Assembly (NCBI GenBank): GCA_028753945.1
Contig: JAPNXP010000011.1
Location: 558,001 to 622,000 of the forward strand
Source: Hexactinellida sp. DTS-2022
Lineage: Eukaryota; Porifera; Hexactinellida
DNA length: 64,000 nt
Direction: 5' to 3'
The position numbers and the translations under genes are program-made. How positions within the stretch are numbered: position 1 is the stretch's first letter; the number at the start of each line of letters is the position of its first letter. Below, piece after piece: positions 60,955 to 64,000 of this stretch. Under the pieces are notes generated by a model. The model did not search any database. It had not been told where the DNA came from and saw only the letters and a program-made list of their open reading frames with translations.

Positions 60955-62190
60955 CAGAATTTTGTAAATTACAAGAATACTAAAATAATTTAGTTTTATT
61001 ATAAGGGCATCGGATAGACACCCAGGCATAGAGCCAACTTACCTGTTTAGTTTTTATTGAAGAGTTGTGTAAAGTTTAAGTAAAGCAAAATTTATTTCCA
61101 ACTATTCTTACTTATAACTACTAGGAAACTACATATTGTGGTTCTATTTCAATTAATGGTATTAGGTATTGGGATTCTTTGCTATAGAATTCAATTAAAA
61201 TATGTTATGAATTGGAAGCCATCTTAAGATATCTTGATCAAGTTGTTTAACTCAAGGATATTACTGCTTTAATATGAGTAGATAAGTTGAGTAGAATAGT
61301 AGTTTTGTATATGAAATTGCTAGATTATTGTCTCATAAAGAATTCATTCCTGTCCCGCTGTCCCAGGTAGATAAGATACGAGTAGAGCTACTAAATACAG
61401 TTACTAGAGCCCAACAGATGCTACAAGAGAGAGAAACAGCACTGCTGTCAGAGTTGCGGCGGTTAGAAGAAAGCTAATACGGGAGAGGAAGTTGAAAAGA
61501 AAATTTCTTCAACTGAGAGAGAGCAAACTATTTCTACTCTAATCGATAACAAGAACAGAAGAATTCTTTAAAAGACTTAGAGTGTTGTTATATTGGATAG
61601 CATCATAGCAAATAAGTAAATTTGTAATACAAGTTATGTATATTGTAATCAAGATATTTAATTTAATTTAATTTATAAATCCCAATTTATATATTATAAA
61701 TTTCCTAAAGGTTTACATATTCTACTTTGAGGATCCTAATTCGGAAATTCTCCTGTATCATACAAGTACGTAGGATCATTATAGATTTTATGAATTATTT
61801 TCAATATCAACCGTGTTCTTACTATCTAGGTTAATGAGGAGATTAATAAAGTAGTAATTGAACTATCCTGAGTTAGTTAATAACTTGATTATAGATAATT
61901 TAAGATGGCTTCCAATTCATAACATATTAATTGAATCCGAATTCTATAGCAAAGAATCCCAATTACTTAATATCTGAATACCGTTAATTGAAATAGAACC
62001 ACAATATGTAGTTTCTTAGTAGTTATAAGTATGAATAGTTGGAAATTAATTTTGCTTTACTTAAACTTTACACACAAACTTCAATAAAAACTAAACAGGT
62101 AAGTTGGCTCTTTGCCTGGGTGTCTATCCGATGCCCTTATAATAAAACTAAATTATTTTAATTTTCTTTTAATTTACCTATTTCTACATG
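60955..62190. repeat. Inverted repeat (about 300-bp arms) enclosing a gene fragment
   Basis: Left arm about 60955-61255 and right arm about 61885-62190 are inverted copies (shared blocks: ataagggcatcggatagaca, gttttattataagggc, gatggcttccaattcat). The loop of about 630 bp carries a coiled-coil gene fragment. Outer ends taper without a defined target duplication. Confidence 0.75.
61286..61580 (+). pseudogene. Coiled-coil (NHL/TRIM-like family) gene fragment
   Basis: An open stretch reads KEFIPVPLSQVDKIRVELLN then TVTRAQQMLQERETALLSEL and ends at a stop after RRLEES. A second frame continues GEEVEKKISSTERE and TISTLIDNKNRRIL to a stop. The heptad-like, charged pattern resembles the helical part of TRIM-type proteins and is reminiscent of the N-terminal half of the NHL protein at 1844-3076, but no propeller follows. 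It may be a fragment captured by the surrounding inverted repeat. Confidence 0.5.
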
Positions 62191-62756
62191 CAAATTCTCC
62201 AAGTCTGCAACAGATATACGTTTAATATCTATTAGTTTTATTTATTTTTTGCACTCGTTACAGCGACAAAATATGTGTTCAGCTGCAAGTAATCTCGGAA
62301 CGTAATCGTTATAATTCATTGACGAGGCATTATTTGGAGGTTCCTAATTCTATGGCCAAACAATCTTGTCAGAGACATTGCACAGGATCTTTAATTGTAT
62401 ATGGTAATATACTAGGGTCCACAGGATCTATAATTGTATGGGTATAGGGGTCCATGGTTGGGAATCGCTGCCCTAGCCGTTAGTATAGTTGGCAAATATG
62501 GATAACCACTTGACACCTCTCCAGGCGTGACACAGTCCTACCCCAGGTGTGAAGTGGTTAACGAGATGAATGTAAAGTGGTCCATCTGTCAGAAATTGAT
62601 AAAACTGAACAATCTGAGATGCATGGAGAACTTCGACAGACGTAAGTACAGTTCTATTTGTAGCCATGTCCCGCCTGTTTATATTGTTAATTAATTAATA
62701 AGACTAAGTTGTTGTTGTTTGTTTGATTGTTTTGCAGTATAATACAGTTATGTTCT
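62191..62756. other. Non-coding with decayed hAT-type ends
   Basis: gggtccacagg/ggggtccatgg blocks with gggaatcgctgc near 62410-62475 match a hAT-like family also seen at about 51700 and 54290-54415. A leftward 64-codon frame at 62473-62667 is unrecognised. Confidence 0.4.
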
Positions 62757-62935
62757 GCTTGTAGGGTTTCATTTGGGGGGGTCCCCCCAATTTTGGGAGG
62801 GACCCCCCCAAATCTGCTAATTTTCAAATATATTTGGGGGTGACTTCCCCAAATCTATCAATTTTCCAGTACTTTTGGGATGACTTCATGAAGCCTCAGC
62901 TACATTTGAGGGTGGTTCCCCTCCATTATACCCCA
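62757..62935. repeat. G-run/C-run hairpin repeats
   Basis: atttggggggg / cccccccaaat and gggaggga-type blocks form short hairpins, followed by two or three degenerate copies of a roughly 60-bp unit (tttgggggtgacttccccaaat). Possibly the remains of a MITE. Confidence 0.5.
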
Positions 62936-62966
62936 GCTTCGATAAATGAACTTGTACTTGTTGTTT

Positions 62967-63690
62967 TTACTGTGCCGACTATACTATAGTATAGTGGCCC
63001 AGTATTAGAATCACTGCCTTTATTTTTTTTATTATTTTTTCTCCGTAGACGGTGCCCTGGCAAGAGCTTAATTGTTGATGGGCTGAAACTTGGCATGTAG
63101 GTGCGATGGGACCGTCTAATTTGCACCTGGGGTTACGATTTTTGATTAACGAATTTTTGACACATCTTTAACACCTTTCAAAATTTGTCTGGTCCATAAC
63201 TCAAAATATGTTTTACTAAACCCCCAAATTTTATTTCACATTTGGATTCACCATAAAATTCTGCGTCTGATGGGAGAGGAATATTTTCAAAAATATGTTT
63301 AATTTCTGCCATAAATGGGGTTTGAAATTTCTTTGTTTACTCACACTTCAATTTCAGTAAAAGTGTTAAATCTAATTCTATTGTTTCAACTTGTAATAAT
63401 TATATTGATTTAACTTGTTAAATCTTACACTATTGTTTCAACTTGAGATAAATATATTGATTCAACTTATAAATTCCAGCTGGCTTCTATTTAATTGTAG
63501 TATTACTATACAATGGATTAAATAAAATATAATGATATAAGGAATTTGTTGACTAAACTCAAATCACCGTGGATAACATTGCTAAAATAAATAACTAATA
63601 ATTTACTTTATTATCAATAAGTAATGAATGAATGGCATTAAACTAAAGATGGTTTATGATAGAACCGTTAAGATTTTACATACCACAACA
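62967..63690. repeat. Divergent single copy of the 1.42-kb array element
   Basis: Starts tttttactgtgccgactata with the ctatactatagtatag palindrome, preceded by the same gttgttttt context as at 19603, then ctccgtagacggtgcc, and later aatgaatgaatggcattaaa and caagatggttt-like blocks in the same order as the array units. The middle is largely diverged. It defines the true left end of the element family. Confidence 0.7.
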
Positions 63691-64000
63691 ACGACAGATT
63701 ATGTGATTATATTTACTTCTGCGTTAATATTATTGCACTGTTAATATACTGACGTAATTAATTATAATTAATTCAGTCAGTATATGACTTATATAGATGC
63801 TTCCAATTTATTTATTAGGGGTTATCGAGTGTGCGGAATTGAAATTTGATGGACAAATTAATTTATTTATTATTTATGACAAAATAATTAAACTTAATAA
63901 ATATAAGTTGACATTGAAATTGGTGTTAAATTATAAATAATATTAATAATTATATATACTAATTAATTAAATATCATAAATCTCAGAGATCATAGAAGAT
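63691..64000. other. AT-rich right edge
   Basis: Very AT-rich, no coding or repeat signal I can support. Confidence 0.4.

Noticed and set aside
62473..62667. 64-residue minus-strand frame
   Set aside because: Overlaps decayed repeat sequence and has no recognisable domain.

Overview
This window looks like nuclear DNA of an invertebrate animal, most plausibly an early-branching one such as a sponge (inference; no ribosomal or mitochondrial marker is present). Reasons: AT-rich sequence, GT-AG introns of very uneven length, animal-type proteins (a DOCK-D Rho-GEF with a PH domain, a receptor tyrosine-phosphatase-like protein with C-type lectin and Ig domains, a NACHT/NLR relic, an IP multikinase and an NHL protein), and a very dense, nested load of small inverted-repeat transposons. 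There is no sign of bacterial operons, CRISPR or tRNA/rRNA genes.

Layout. 1-819 (-): multi-pass membrane protein running off the left edge. 1844-3076 (+): intronless coiled-coil/NHL-propeller protein. 4011-5000 (-): intronless inositol polyphosphate multikinase. 5083-6824: dead Tc1/mariner-type transposon. 7434-9389: large hairpin joined to a decayed NACHT (NLR-like) pseudogene, with possible LRR scraps to about 11.3 kb. 12.1 kb: fragment of a carbohydrate-sulfotransferase-like gene. 14373-37157 (+): a 21-exon gene that I reconstruct as a 2605-residue receptor: signal peptide, three near-identical cassettes of CTLD-Ig-Ig-Ig-CTLD, a fourth divergent CTLD-Ig-Ig-Ig, one transmembrane helix, and a tyrosine-phosphatase domain with several catalytic residues replaced. 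38912-54916 (-): a DOCK9/10/11-type gene in six coding exons, reconstructed at 2162 residues with phases consistent throughout. 55-64 kb: a transposon graveyard with a 3.2 kb long-arm foldback element, a DIRS-like retroelement relic, and an inverted repeat enclosing a host-like coiled-coil gene fragment.

Main points. (1) The cassette receptor is the most interesting locus. Every extracellular exon is phase 1-1 and encodes one domain, the cassettes are recent duplicates with a mosaic pattern of shared differences, and the cytoplasmic part pairs an ITIM-like motif and a YxxM motif with a probable pseudophosphatase. A recognition or adhesion receptor is an inference, not shown. (2) A Mutator-like element (44637-48137) in a DOCK intron has terminal arms made of 27-bp tandem repeats, a FLYWCH-like/MULE/RING open reading frame broken by two frameshifts, and an 8-bp target duplication. 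It and the foldback element at 55325-58531 both sit inside copies of the same small MITE, so the window contains paralogous empty sites for both. (3) Short TA-flanked MITE families with CAGT-type ends recur throughout, and two of them abut DOCK splice sites.

Gene models were made by eye from splice signals, phase and homology; no alignment or transcript data were available.
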